Origin: Paenibacillus chondroitinus NBRC 15376
GTDB lineage: Bacteria; Bacillota; Bacilli; Paenibacillales; NBRC-103111
Direction: 5' to 3'
DNA: 64,000 nt
Assembly (NCBI RefSeq): GCF_004000765.1
Contig: NZ_BILW01000006.1
Coordinates: 206,154 to 270,153, forward strand
Shown here: piece by piece, positions 9,929-18,455 of the stretch
Layout of the letters: each line of letters starts with the position of its first letter
Numbering within the stretch: position 1 is the stretch's first letter
Position numbers and translations under genes: made by a program
Notes under the pieces: model-generated
What the model was told of the DNA's origin: nothing
What the model saw: only the letters and a program-made list of their open reading frames with translations
Database searches by the model: none

Positions 9929-11531
9929 TCATGCAGTTTCACGAACGGATTTGAAAACGATGCTCGATTGGGAGAATTACGGGTTTTATATTTCAGGTGA
10001 AGCTTATAACGGCATTCATGCCATGCAGCTTATGGAAGAGGATGTTCCGGATATCGTTATTACCGATATTAGCATGCCTGGCATGAATGGGCTCGGTTTG
10101 ATCCAGCAGCTAGAAAGTGAGTATCCACAGGTTAGAATTGTTGTGCTAAGCGCTTATGACGATTTTGATTATGTCCGTCAGAGCATGAAGCGGGGAGCAA
10201 TGGATTACGTGCTGAAGCATAGGCTGAATGCCTCCGTATTGCTCGATATTTTAAAAACGGCAGAAGGCTCGATTCTTGCCTATCGAAATGAACGTGACAA
10301 GCAAAATGAGATAAATCAAGAACTTATGATCGGCAAAGATCGTTCACGCCATGAATTTATTAGAAAGCTCCTTGAGGGCAGTTTTTCGGGACGGGAGGAA
10401 ATCGTAAGCGAAATCAACCTGTTGGACATAACAATGGACACGGAAAACTTGATCGTGACAGCAGTGGAGATCGACGATTTTCGGTTTATTGAAGAGAGAT
10501 TTACCATAAAAGAAGTCGATGTGTTCATACAAACGTTTCTCGATATATCCAAAGAAATTCTTCATGATTGGGATAAATCGGTTATTGTCCATACAAGCAG
10601 AGGAAAGTTTGCGATGATTTTTTCACTGGGACATAACCATAGCTGGATGTATATCCACAATCAGGTGTATACCTTTCTCAACCGAATCAGATCGGAGATC
10701 AAAAAGTATTTGAATATCACGGCCAGCTTTGGTGTAAGCAAGGTATGTCATGATATAAAGCAGCTCTACCACGCATACTCCGAAGCCGCATTAATCCTGG
10801 AGGACAAGTTTCACAAGGGGAAAAACGGCATTTTTATCGAAAGCACAACCAACAAGCAGGAACAAGGTTTTTTTTGCCTGGATATTAAGGATGAGAAAGC
10901 CATTTACGCAGCCCTGAAAAATCAGGATTTCGAAACGGTGAAAAGCTTAATTGATGCCGTTTTCAACAAAATTTCAAGCTTGCGTCTTAGCAGTAAATCA
11001 ACCCAGATTATTTGCGCGGAATTGATTAATATTGTGAATAAAACGTCTAAAGACGCCGGTATTGAGATGTCGAAGTTGTATACGGCAGGGGACATTCCTT
11101 ACAATTTATTGCAGAAATATGAGGTTCTACAGGATATTAAATCCTGGATTATGGATCTGTACCTTAGGCTTATTGAAATCATGAAACGGATGAAATACCG
11201 AGATTCACTTAGCGGCATTACCCATAAGGCGATGGAATACATCCAGAATAATTACAAAAACGATGTTTCGCTCCAGGATGTGGCCGAATTCGCCGGTGTT
11301 AGCAGCTCCTATATTAGCAGGGTTTTTAAGGAAGAGTGTCAGATGGGAATAACCGAATATTTAAATCATGTGCGCATTGAATATGCTAAGCAATATATGG
11401 AGTACGGTGAATTAAAGCTGAAAGATATTGTGAATGATGTAGGATTTAACAATTATAACTACTTTTTTAAGGTGTTTAAAGAAATGACGGGCATGACGCC
11501 TCTGGAATATGAGCAGACGTGCAGGAAATAA
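9903..11531 (+). CDS. YesN-type response regulator with AraC output domain
   Basis: A 542-residue regulator. The receiver spans about 1-120 with phospho-acceptor D55 in ITDISMPG and the switch lysine K105. Two positions differ from the usual YesN pattern: the acidic pocket reads VDDH rather than VDDE, and K105 is followed by His instead of Pro. A long middle region (~130-430) is followed by an AraC double helix-turn-helix (~440-540; VAEFAGVSSSYISRVFKEE, GFNNYNYFFKVFKEMTG). The gene overlaps the kinase gene and precedes the AraN-like transporter, its probable target. Confidence 0.92.
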   Translation: MLKVLIVDDHAVSRTDLKTMLDWENYGFYISGEAYNGIHAMQLMEEDVPDIVITDISMPGMNGLGLIQQLESEYPQVRIVVLSAYDDFDYVRQSMKRGAMDYVLKHRLNASVLLDILKTAEGSILAYRNERDKQNEINQELMIGKDRSRHEFIRKLLEGSFSGREEIVSEINLLDITMDTENLIVTAVEIDDFRFIEERFTIKEVDVFIQTFLDISKEILHDWDKSVIVHTSRGKFAMIFSLGHNHSWMYIHNQVYTFLNRIRSEIKKYLNITASFGVSKVCHDIKQLYHAYSEAALILEDKFHKGKNGIFIESTTNKQEQGFFCLDIKDEKAIYAALKNQDFETVKSLIDAVFNKISSLRLSSKSTQIICAELINIVNKTSKDAGIEMSKLYTAGDIPYNLLQKYEVLQDIKSWIMDLYLRLIEIMKRMKYRDSLSGITHKAMEYIQNNYKNDVSLQDVAEFAGVSSSYISRVFKEECQMGITEYLNHVRIEYAKQYMEYGELKLKDIVNDVGFNNYNYFFKVFKEMTGMTPLEYEQTCRK

Positions 11532-11583
11532 ACGAGCGAATGTTTTTTTATAGATAACAAAATGTTGTAGTGGAGTGCAAAAT

Positions 11584-11618
11584 ATTGGAGTTCGGCCAAT
11601 AAACGCAATTTGTATAAT
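11584..11618 (+). promoter_or_regulatory. Activator-dependent promoter candidate upstream of the AraN-like gene
   Basis: TATAAT at 11613-11618 is a perfect -10, but no -35 lies at 16-18 bases. In that place is an inverted repeat, ATTGG at 11584-11588 and CCAAT at 11596-11600. This arrangement suits a promoter that needs an AraC-type activator such as the regulator just upstream. Binding is inference. Confidence 0.4.
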
Positions 11619-11690
11619 AAGAAATAGGTGAGTGGCGCTTCCAAGTTAGTAGCTGTCACCAAGAAATAATTATGAAGGGGGCAAGAGTAT

Positions 11691-13007
11691 ATGAGAAAAG
11701 CACTATTTACAGCGGTTGCTTCAGTGTTCCTGTTGACTTCCATTTTGTCGGGCTGCAGCAGCGATGAAACGGGGCCGTCAAAAGGAGACACTGCAAATGC
11801 CAAAAACGCGGTCAAGTTATCGCTGTGGACATTCCAGGACCTGCATAAGAAATATTACGAGAAAACCGCCGAGCTCTGGAATAAAAACAACCCGGACCAG
11901 CCCATTGAATTGTCTATTGACACGTATCCCAACGCAGAAATGCACAACAAACTATTAATCGCGTTGCAATCCGGCGTGGGCGCGCCTGATATTGCCGACA
12001 TTAACATCAACTTCTTTCAGAACTTCCTTAAAGGCGATATACAGCTTGTGGAACTAAACAAAGTGATCGAGCCCGAGAAGGACAAATTCATCCAGTCCAG
12101 ATTCGATATTTATAGCAAAGGTGGAAAATATTACGGCATTGATTTCCATGTAGGCGCAACGGTGGTTTACTACAATAAGGAGCTTATGGATAAAGCCGGC
12201 GTGAACGTGGATAACATTAAAACTTGGGATGATTATACCGAGGCCGGGAAAAAAGTAGTGGCTGCGACTGGCAAGGTGATGACCGCTTTTGAAGTTACCG
12301 GACAAAGGCCTTTCTGGCCAATGATCGTGCAAAGAGGCTCCGATTATTTAGATAAAGACGGCAAAGTTACACTCGATAACGATATCAATATTAAGACCCT
12401 TCAGGCGATGAAGGATATGATTTACAAGGATAAAATTGCGGTTCCTATGCCTGGCGGCAATACCGGGGCTGAAGAATTTTTCACTTACATGAACAAGGGA
12501 GAAGCAGCTTCACTTATCATGCCAATGTGGTACATGAGCAGATTCCTGGAGTATATGCCTGATTTAAAAGGAAAAATATTGGTGCGGCCAATGCCGGTAT
12601 GGGAAAAGGGTGACGTAAGATCCGCAGGTATGGGTGGAACAGGTACAGCCGTTACCAAGCAAAGTAAGAACCAAGATATCGCTATGAAGTTCCTCGCATA
12701 TGCGAAGTTAAGCAAAGAGTCGAATATAAGAATTTGGCAGGAACTGAAATTCGACCCGATCAGATGGGATGTTTGGAGTGACCCGGAGCTGCAGAAGCCT
12801 GATCCTTATTTCAACAATGAGAAAATATTTAATGTGCTTCTAGACATGAAAGAGGAGATCAAATCTCCGAATATGAGTGAGCTAAGCTCGGCTTCCCAAG
12901 ATTTGGTCAATTCCAATGTGATGTTCAAGTCGTTAAAGGATCAGTCGCAGACGCCAGAACAGGCATTAAAGGCTGCAGCTGACGAGCTTCGTAAGCAGAA
13001 GAAATAG
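11691..13007 (+). CDS. Sugar-binding lipoprotein, MalE/AraN-like
   Basis: A 438-residue extracellular solute-binding protein (SBP_bac_1 family). It has a signal peptide with lipobox LSGC (Cys near residue 22). Its size matches AraN, the arabino-oligosaccharide binder of the Bacillus subtilis araNPQ system, and the two permease genes and a GH51 gene that follow reproduce the araN-araP-araQ-abfA order. ATG at 11691 has AGGGGGC upstream. The substrate (alpha-1,5-arabino-oligosaccharides) is inferred from gene order, not from binding residues. Confidence 0.9.
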   Translation: MRKALFTAVASVFLLTSILSGCSSDETGPSKGDTANAKNAVKLSLWTFQDLHKKYYEKTAELWNKNNPDQPIELSIDTYPNAEMHNKLLIALQSGVGAPDIADININFFQNFLKGDIQLVELNKVIEPEKDKFIQSRFDIYSKGGKYYGIDFHVGATVVYYNKELMDKAGVNVDNIKTWDDYTEAGKKVVAATGKVMTAFEVTGQRPFWPMIVQRGSDYLDKDGKVTLDNDINIKTLQAMKDMIYKDKIAVPMPGGNTGAEEFFTYMNKGEAASLIMPMWYMSRFLEYMPDLKGKILVRPMPVWEKGDVRSAGMGGTGTAVTKQSKNQDIAMKFLAYAKLSKESNIRIWQELKFDPIRWDVWSDPELQKPDPYFNNEKIFNVLLDMKEEIKSPNMSELSSASQDLVNSNVMFKSLKDQSQTPEQALKAAADELRKQKK

Positions 13008-13093
13008 CAAATGGGCAGAATGTAGGAATGACGGCTGCAGAAACGAAGGAATGAAAACGGTTTCGGCAGCCGTCAAGCAGGGAGGTATACGAT

Positions 13094-13978
13094 TTGAATC
13101 ATCGGTTATTTTATTCAGAAAAGTGGGCTCCTTACTTTTTTGTATCTCCATTTGTGTTAGCATTTCTCATCTTTTTCCTCTACCCTACGGCATCCACAAT
13201 CAACATGAGCTTTCACGAGGTACTTGGGCTTAACAGCAGTAAATTTATAGGTTTTGACAACTACAGGAGAATGTTTGATGAGCATTTTTTCAATGCGCTG
13301 CAAACCAATACGATCTACACCGTTTTGTCGCTGTTATTGTTAATACCGATTCCGATCCTATTCGCCGTTTTTCTGAACACCAAATTGGCTAAGGGAAAAT
13401 CATTTTTTAAGTCAGTTATTTTCATTCCAGCCTTAACGTCTGTTATCGTAGCCGGTGTTTCCTTCAGGCTTATGTTCGGAGAAGCGGATACGGCTTTGAT
13501 TAATTCCTTTATCTCTAAACTCGGTATTTCTCCGCAGAATTGGATTCTGAATTATAGTACAGGTATGATGCTGATGGTCATTCTCAATACGTGGAGAGTT
13601 GCAGGGATTAATATGATTTATTACCTTGCCGGTCTACAAAGCATCCCCGAAGAATTATATGAATCTGCTGAAATGGACGGGGCCAATGTCTTTCGCAAAT
13701 TTTATTGGATTACGCTGCCGCTCTTAAAGCCGATTATTATCTACACGTTAACGATAGGCATTTTTGAAGGATACAGAATGTTTGGAGAAAGCTATGTATT
13801 CTGGAATGAAGGAATGCCGGGGGATATCGGGCTTACCATCGTGCGGTTAATTTACCAGCAGGCATTTCAGCGAAATGATATGGGTATGGGATCGGCCATT
13901 GGCATTACCCTCCTCGTGATCGTACTCACCGTTAATCTGGTGCAACTGAAATTGTTCGGGCTCTTCAATAAGGAGTGA
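13094..13978 (+). CDS. Sugar ABC permease, MalF/AraP-like
   Basis: A 294-residue integral membrane protein with about six hydrophobic helices; the cytoplasmic EAA loop reads ESAEMDGANVFRKFYWITLP (about residues 192-211), the ATPase contact in this family. No ATG lies at the right place: TTG at 13094 is 8 bases after GGAGG (13081-13085). It forms a heteromeric channel with the next gene product, whose gene is immediately adjacent. Confidence 0.92.
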   Translation: MNHRLFYSEKWAPYFFVSPFVLAFLIFFLYPTASTINMSFHEVLGLNSSKFIGFDNYRRMFDEHFFNALQTNTIYTVLSLLLLIPIPILFAVFLNTKLAKGKSFFKSVIFIPALTSVIVAGVSFRLMFGEADTALINSFISKLGISPQNWILNYSTGMMLMVILNTWRVAGINMIYYLAGLQSIPEELYESAEMDGANVFRKFYWITLPLLKPIIIYTLTIGIFEGYRMFGESYVFWNEGMPGDIGLTIVRLIYQQAFQRNDMGMGSAIGITLLVIVLTVNLVQLKLFGLFNKE

Positions 13979-13986
13979 ACGGATCA

Positions 13987-14832
13987 ATGAATACTAAGCT
14001 AAGAAGAAAGCTGTTGACGGCGCTCATCATCATTTTCTTTCTCATCGTCTGCTTTATTGTCCTGTTTCCCCTGTACTACATGTTTATGGCTTCTTTTAAG
14101 AGCTCCAAAGAGTTATTCCGAAATGGCATGGATTTCAGGATCATCCCAAGCCTTATGAGTCTTGACAACTACAAGCTATTGTTTTCAGGTAAAGGCAGTA
14201 TTTACTTGTACTGGTATAGAAACAGCCTTAGTATCACAGCCCTTCATACCGTAGTTTCATTGTTTCTATCCTCGTTAGTTGGCTATGGTCTAGGGGCATA
14301 TAACTTTAGAGGGAAAAATATTGTTTTTATGCTGGTACTGTTTGTCATGATGGTGCCCCTTGAAATACTCATGCTTCCTCTCTATAAGCTTATTGTGAAA
14401 ATGGGCATCATTAACACGTATTACGGAGTTATTTTACCCTTTGTCGTATCACCTATGGCGATTTTCTTCTTTCGGCAGTACATAACGGGCGTTTCCAAAG
14501 ATTATATGGACGCGGGAAGAATCGACGGATGCTCGGAGTTTGGGATTTTTATCCGAATTATGGCGCCCTTGATGAAGCCGGCTTTCGGTGCAATGGGGAT
14601 CCTACTGGCGATGCAGAACTGGAACAGTTTTATATGGCCGTTGATTGTGCTGCGTACGAATAAGATGTTCACGATTCCTATAGGTCTTGCTTCGCTGATG
14701 TCGCCTTATGGCAACAATTACGATATGCTGATCGCCGGTGCCGTGCTTGCTATTATTCCGGTTATTCTTTTGTTCCTGGTCAATCAAAGGGCGTTTATTT
14801 CAGGCTTGTCCAGTGGCGGTGTTAAAGGCTAG
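13987..14832 (+). CDS. Sugar ABC permease, MalG/AraQ-like
   Basis: A 281-residue permease with six predicted membrane helices and the EAA loop DAGRIDGCSEFGIFIRIMAP. It ends in VKG like other CUT1 second permeases. The ATG at 13987 is preferred to a GTG at 13975, which would sit on the ribosome site (AAGGAG, 13970-13975). Pairs with the preceding permease. No ATPase gene follows, as is usual for systems energised by a shared MsmX ATPase. Confidence 0.92.
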   Translation: MNTKLRRKLLTALIIIFFLIVCFIVLFPLYYMFMASFKSSKELFRNGMDFRIIPSLMSLDNYKLLFSGKGSIYLYWYRNSLSITALHTVVSLFLSSLVGYGLGAYNFRGKNIVFMLVLFVMMVPLEILMLPLYKLIVKMGIINTYYGVILPFVVSPMAIFFFRQYITGVSKDYMDAGRIDGCSEFGIFIRIMAPLMKPAFGAMGILLAMQNWNSFIWPLIVLRTNKMFTIPIGLASLMSPYGNNYDMLIAGAVLAIIPVILLFLVNQRAFISGLSSGGVKG

Positions 14833-14869
14833 AACCAAATAAATCAATCTACTCAGGAGGCAGATAAGT

Positions 14870-16402
14870 ATGAAAAGCAGTATTAAGATTAATCCAGAAG
14901 CAGCGGTTCACAAAATTGACAGAAACATTTACGGACATTTCGCCGAGCATCTAGGCCGTTGTATATACGAAGGGATTTGGGTCGGCGAGGACTCCGACAT
15001 CCCCAACACACGAGGTATCCGCAATGATGTCGTTCAGGCGTTAAAAGATATGAAAATCCCTATCCTGCGTTGGCCAGGCGGGTGCTTTGCGGATGAATAT
15101 CACTGGAAGGACGGCATCGGTTCTAAGGAATCCAGAGCGCGAATGATTAACACGCATTGGGGCGGCGTGGTTGAGAATAACCATTTCGGAACCCATGAAT
15201 TTTTCGACTTGTGCGAAATGCTGGAGACTGAGCCTTACATATGCGGGAACGTTGGCAGCGGGACGGTCTATGAGATGCAACAGTGGGTCGAATATATGAC
15301 CTTCGACGGCGAATCGCCGATGGCCGATCTGCGGAAAGCGAACGGCAGGGAATTGCCATGGAACTTGACTTATTTCGGCATCGGCAATGAAAATTGGGGC
15401 TGCGGCGGCCGGATGAGAGCGGAGTTTTATGCAGACCTTTACAGACAATACAGCACATATGTTAGAGATTATGGAGAGAATGCGATTTATAAAATTGCTG
15501 CCGGCCCCAGAGGGGACAATTACCACTGGACGGAAGTGATGATGCGGGAAGCTGGCCATTTCATGGACGGACTGGCGCTTCATTACTACACGAGGCTAAG
15601 AGATCACAACTTCGTAATAGAAAATCCTGATGGTAACAGAATTTATATAAAAGATCCGAATGCGGTAAGAGGCCAGGCCGTCGACTTCGAGGAAAGTGAA
15701 TGGTTTGGCATCATGAAGGCGGCGTATTTCACAGAAGAGCTTGTGGCGAAGCACTCGGCAATTATGGATAAATACGATCCCGAGAAGAAGGTTGCGCTTA
15801 TTATTGACGAGTGGGGCACATGGTTTGATGTTGAGCCGGGCACCAATCCGGGTTTCCTCTTTCAGCAAAATACAATGAGAGATGCGGTTTCTGCTGCGAT
15901 TAGCTTGAATATCTTCAATAATCACGCTGACCGTGTGAGAATGGCGAATATTGCTCAGACAATTAATGTACTCCAGGCCGTGATTCTAACAGAAGGGGAA
16001 AAAATGATCCTGACCCCTACCTATCATGTCTTCGAAATGTTTAAGGTACATCAGGATGCCACCCTGCAGCCGCTTGAGATTCAGTCCGGCATTTACAAGT
16101 TCAATGGGGAAGAGGTACCGCAGCTTAGCGCATCCGCTTCCGTGGATGCTGAGGGTAAGCTGAATATTACGATTTGTAATACGGATCCGCACAATGCGGC
16201 TCCCGTTGATTGCAATATTGGAGGATTGAGCGGTAAACAAGTAACGGGAAGAGTTTTGGTTGCGTCTACGATGAGCAGCCATAATTCTTTTGAAAATCCT
16301 ACTCAAGTTAAGCCCGAGCCATTTACTAGTGTAGAGCTGAATCAAGAAGGATTCCATACGGATATCCCACCGATGTCTGTTGTAGTGCTCACGATCCATT
16401 AA
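14870..16402 (+). CDS. GH51 alpha-L-arabinofuranosidase (first copy)
   Basis: A 510-residue cytoplasmic enzyme removing terminal alpha-L-arabinofuranose from arabino-oligosaccharides. The acid/base is E174 in IGNENWG and the nucleophile E314 in DEWGTW; both are intact. The N-terminal [10 protein letters not shown] and RWPGGCF motifs are typical. ATG at 14870 has AGGAGG 10 bases before it. It follows the araNPQ-like transporter genes and is clearly related to the second GH51 gene 1.8 kb downstream. The second copy keeps the same motifs but differs widely elsewhere, so the two are not a recent duplication. Confidence 0.96.
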   Translation: MKSSIKINPEAAVHKIDRNIYGHFAEHLGRCIYEGIWVGEDSDIPNTRGIRNDVVQALKDMKIPILRWPGGCFADEYHWKDGIGSKESRARMINTHWGGVVENNHFGTHEFFDLCEMLETEPYICGNVGSGTVYEMQQWVEYMTFDGESPMADLRKANGRELPWNLTYFGIGNENWGCGGRMRAEFYADLYRQYSTYVRDYGENAIYKIAAGPRGDNYHWTEVMMREAGHFMDGLALHYYTRLRDHNFVIENPDGNRIYIKDPNAVRGQAVDFEESEWFGIMKAAYFTEELVAKHSAIMDKYDPEKKVALIIDEWGTWFDVEPGTNPGFLFQQNTMRDAVSAAISLNIFNNHADRVRMANIAQTINVLQAVILTEGEKMILTPTYHVFEMFKVHQDATLQPLEIQSGIYKFNGEEVPQLSASASVDAEGKLNITICNTDPHNAAPVDCNIGGLSGKQVTGRVLVASTMSSHNSFENPTQVKPEPFTSVELNQEGFHTDIPPMSVVVLTIH

Positions 16403-16420
16403 ATCGGAGGGAGCTATCCG

Positions 16421-16687
16421 ATGGCTAACAAACAGGGACCCTGCAAGGATTGCTCGGAGACAATCGATGTCGCACCGGAAAAGATAGAGGCGATGCTGCA
16501 ATTGCTGATTCAATCAAGGCACATTGAGCTTGTAGATGAGGAAACATGGCATAGTCGGCTAGCTGCGTGTAAGGGCTGCACGGGTTATATACACGGAGGA
16601 ACGTGTAAATATTGCGGTTGTCTTGTACAAATACGGACTAAAATAAAGGATAGGGCATGCCCCTATCCTTTATTTCCCAAATGGTAA
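16421..16687 (+). CDS. Small cysteine-rich protein (DUF6171-like)
   Basis: An 88-residue protein with four CxxC or CxC-type pairs: CKDC near the N-terminus, CKGC in the middle, then CKYCGC and a lone Cys near the end (RACPYP). The pattern suggests one or two structural metal sites, probably zinc. From memory it resembles DUF6171 proteins of Firmicutes, which have no known function. ATG at 16421 follows GGAGG with good spacing and the gene sits 18 bases after one GH51 gene and 16 before the other, so it is co-transcribed with them. No signal peptide. Confidence 0.75.
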   Translation: MANKQGPCKDCSETIDVAPEKIEAMLQLLIQSRHIELVDEETWHSRLAACKGCTGYIHGGTCKYCGCLVQIRTKIKDRACPYPLFPKW

Positions 16688-16703
16688 GAGCGGGAGAAAA
16701 ACG

Positions 16704-18236
16704 ATGACTACAATTGACATTTGGCTGAATGAAGAGATAGGGCAAATTAATCCCAATATTTATGGACACTTTATTGAGCACTTGGGCGGAGTTGTATACG
16801 ACGGGATCTGGGTAGGTGAAGACTCCGATATTCCTAATATAATGGGATTCAGACAGGAGCTTATTGAGAAATTAAAAGCAATTAGCCCATCTGTTATCCG
16901 CTGGCCGGGCGGCTGCTTTGCGGAGACGTACAACTGGAGAGACGGCATCGGTCCAAGAGAGAAGCGACCTACAACCGTTAATTGGTGGTATATGAACGAC
17001 GGGAAGCTCGAATCTAACGAGGTGGGTACCCATGAGTTTATCGCGTTTTGCAAGTTAGTAAATGCCGAGCCGTATTTTGCAGTAAATGCTACGACAACAA
17101 CCGTTTTAGAAGCTAGAAATTGGATTGAATATTGTAATATGATGCAAGGTACGACTACACTGGCGCAGGAGCGGGAGGAGAACGGAAGCCCAGAGCCTTT
17201 TAACGTTAAATATTGGGGGCTTGGCAACGAAAATTGGGGCGGGGGCGGCTGCATGACACCCGAGGATTACTGCCATATTTACAGAAAGTACGGCATCATC
17301 AGCAAAAGTGTAGGGCAGGATCTTCAGTTCATCGCATGCGGACCCTATGAAGATATTCCCGAATGGACGGCTAGATTTTTTGACAAGTATAAACAGATGT
17401 ACACGGTGGGGCGAGTTGCTCCCATGTTCGGATACTCACTTCACTACTATGTGACGAACACGGGAAAAATGGGTACGGAGCTGACGTATAGTGATGCGCA
17501 GTGGTATGAAATGATGCGGGTCGGACTGGACATGGAACCGTTCATCCAATCCCAGTTTGAGATGATTCGCGCTGCGATGCCCGAAACCCCGATTGGACTT
17601 GTCGTCGATGAGTGGGGGGTGTGGCATCAGCAGAATGGCAGGCATCCATTGCCGGGCAAATACTTATTTGAGCAGATGAGCACAATGAGAGAGGCGGTCC
17701 TGGCTGCGCTATCGTTAAATATTTTCAACAATCATTGCGATAAAGTTGTTATGGCTAATGTGGCTCAGCTTGTCAACTGTATCCATTCCCTGTTTCTTGC
17801 CAAAGGTAACGCCTGTGTGGCAACTACAAGCTACTACGTATTCGATATGTTTAAAATTCACCAGCATGCAATAGGCCTTAAAACGGATGTCAATTGTAAA
17901 AGCATAACCTATACTCTAGAAGGAAGCTCGTATGAGATCCCAAGCATCTCCTGCTCGGCATCGGTCAAGGACGGTATACTAGCCGTTACACTTGCGAACT
18001 TATCCGTGGATGAAGATCAAGCGATCATGTTGCATCCGATCGGTGGCCAATATACTGGCAATGGGAGAATGGTCGTATTATCTTCTAATCATCATCAGGA
18101 TGGCAATTCTTTGGAGGAACCCTATAAAGTTACACCGATGGAACAGGCCATTTCAACTGAAGGATTCGAACTTACGGTTACAATTCCTAAAGCTTCTGTA
18201 GTATTATTAACGTTGGATGTTTCTAGCTTTACCTGA
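16704..18236 (+). CDS. GH51 alpha-L-arabinofuranosidase (second copy)
   Basis: A 510-residue cytoplasmic arabinofuranosidase. Acid/base E176 lies in LGNENWG and nucleophile E303 in DEWGVW. It shares IYGHFIEHLG and RWPGGCF with the first copy but has different loops around residues 90-160, which in GH51 shape the substrate cleft, so the two enzymes may split work between linear arabinan and branched arabinoxylan or arabinan. Start ATG 16704 follows GGGAG. Last gene before a terminator. Confidence 0.96.
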   Translation: MTTIDIWLNEEIGQINPNIYGHFIEHLGGVVYDGIWVGEDSDIPNIMGFRQELIEKLKAISPSVIRWPGGCFAETYNWRDGIGPREKRPTTVNWWYMNDGKLESNEVGTHEFIAFCKLVNAEPYFAVNATTTTVLEARNWIEYCNMMQGTTTLAQEREENGSPEPFNVKYWGLGNENWGGGGCMTPEDYCHIYRKYGIISKSVGQDLQFIACGPYEDIPEWTARFFDKYKQMYTVGRVAPMFGYSLHYYVTNTGKMGTELTYSDAQWYEMMRVGLDMEPFIQSQFEMIRAAMPETPIGLVVDEWGVWHQQNGRHPLPGKYLFEQMSTMREAVLAALSLNIFNNHCDKVVMANVAQLVNCIHSLFLAKGNACVATTSYYVFDMFKIHQHAIGLKTDVNCKSITYTLEGSSYEIPSISCSASVKDGILAVTLANLSVDEDQAIMLHPIGGQYTGNGRMVVLSSNHHQDGNSLEEPYKVTPMEQAISTEGFELTVTIPKASVVLLTLDVSSFT

Positions 18237-18255
18237 AATAAATATTGATACTGAA

Positions 18256-18283
18256 GCAGCCGACCATCATCGGTTGCTTTTTC
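18256..18283 (+). terminator. Rho-independent terminator
   Basis: GCAGCCGA at 18256-18263 pairs with TCGGTTGC at 18270-18277 (one G-T pair), loop of six, then TTTTT. It closes the kinase-transporter-GH51 operon. Confidence 0.85.
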
Positions 18284-18370
18284 TCATTAAAAGGGCAACA
18301 AACGCAACAAACGCGACCACAGATTAAAAAGTACCTTTAATTTATAGGGGGAAGACCTTTATTTTATGAA

Positions 18371-18426
18371 TTGTAAGCGCATTCCAAGTCGATATAATTA
18401 GATATATCAATATGTAAGCGTTTAAA
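18371..18426 (+). promoter_or_regulatory. Promoter with two cre boxes
   Basis: TTGTAA (18371-18376), 16 bases, TATAAT (18393-18398) form a good promoter. A cre-like box TGTAAGCGCATTCC (18372-18385) covers the -35, and a second, TGTAAGCGTTTAAA (18413-18426), lies just after the expected start of transcription. CcpA bound at both would block initiation and early elongation of the transporter operon when preferred sugars are present. Confidence 0.8.
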
Positions 18427-18455
18427 GGGAGATATGAAAGGGAGGAATTAAGAAA

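Noticed and set aside
15041..15583. 180-residue minus-strand open frame inside the first GH51 gene
   Set aside because: Antisense to a clearly coding frame with catalytic motifs; no start site or family features.
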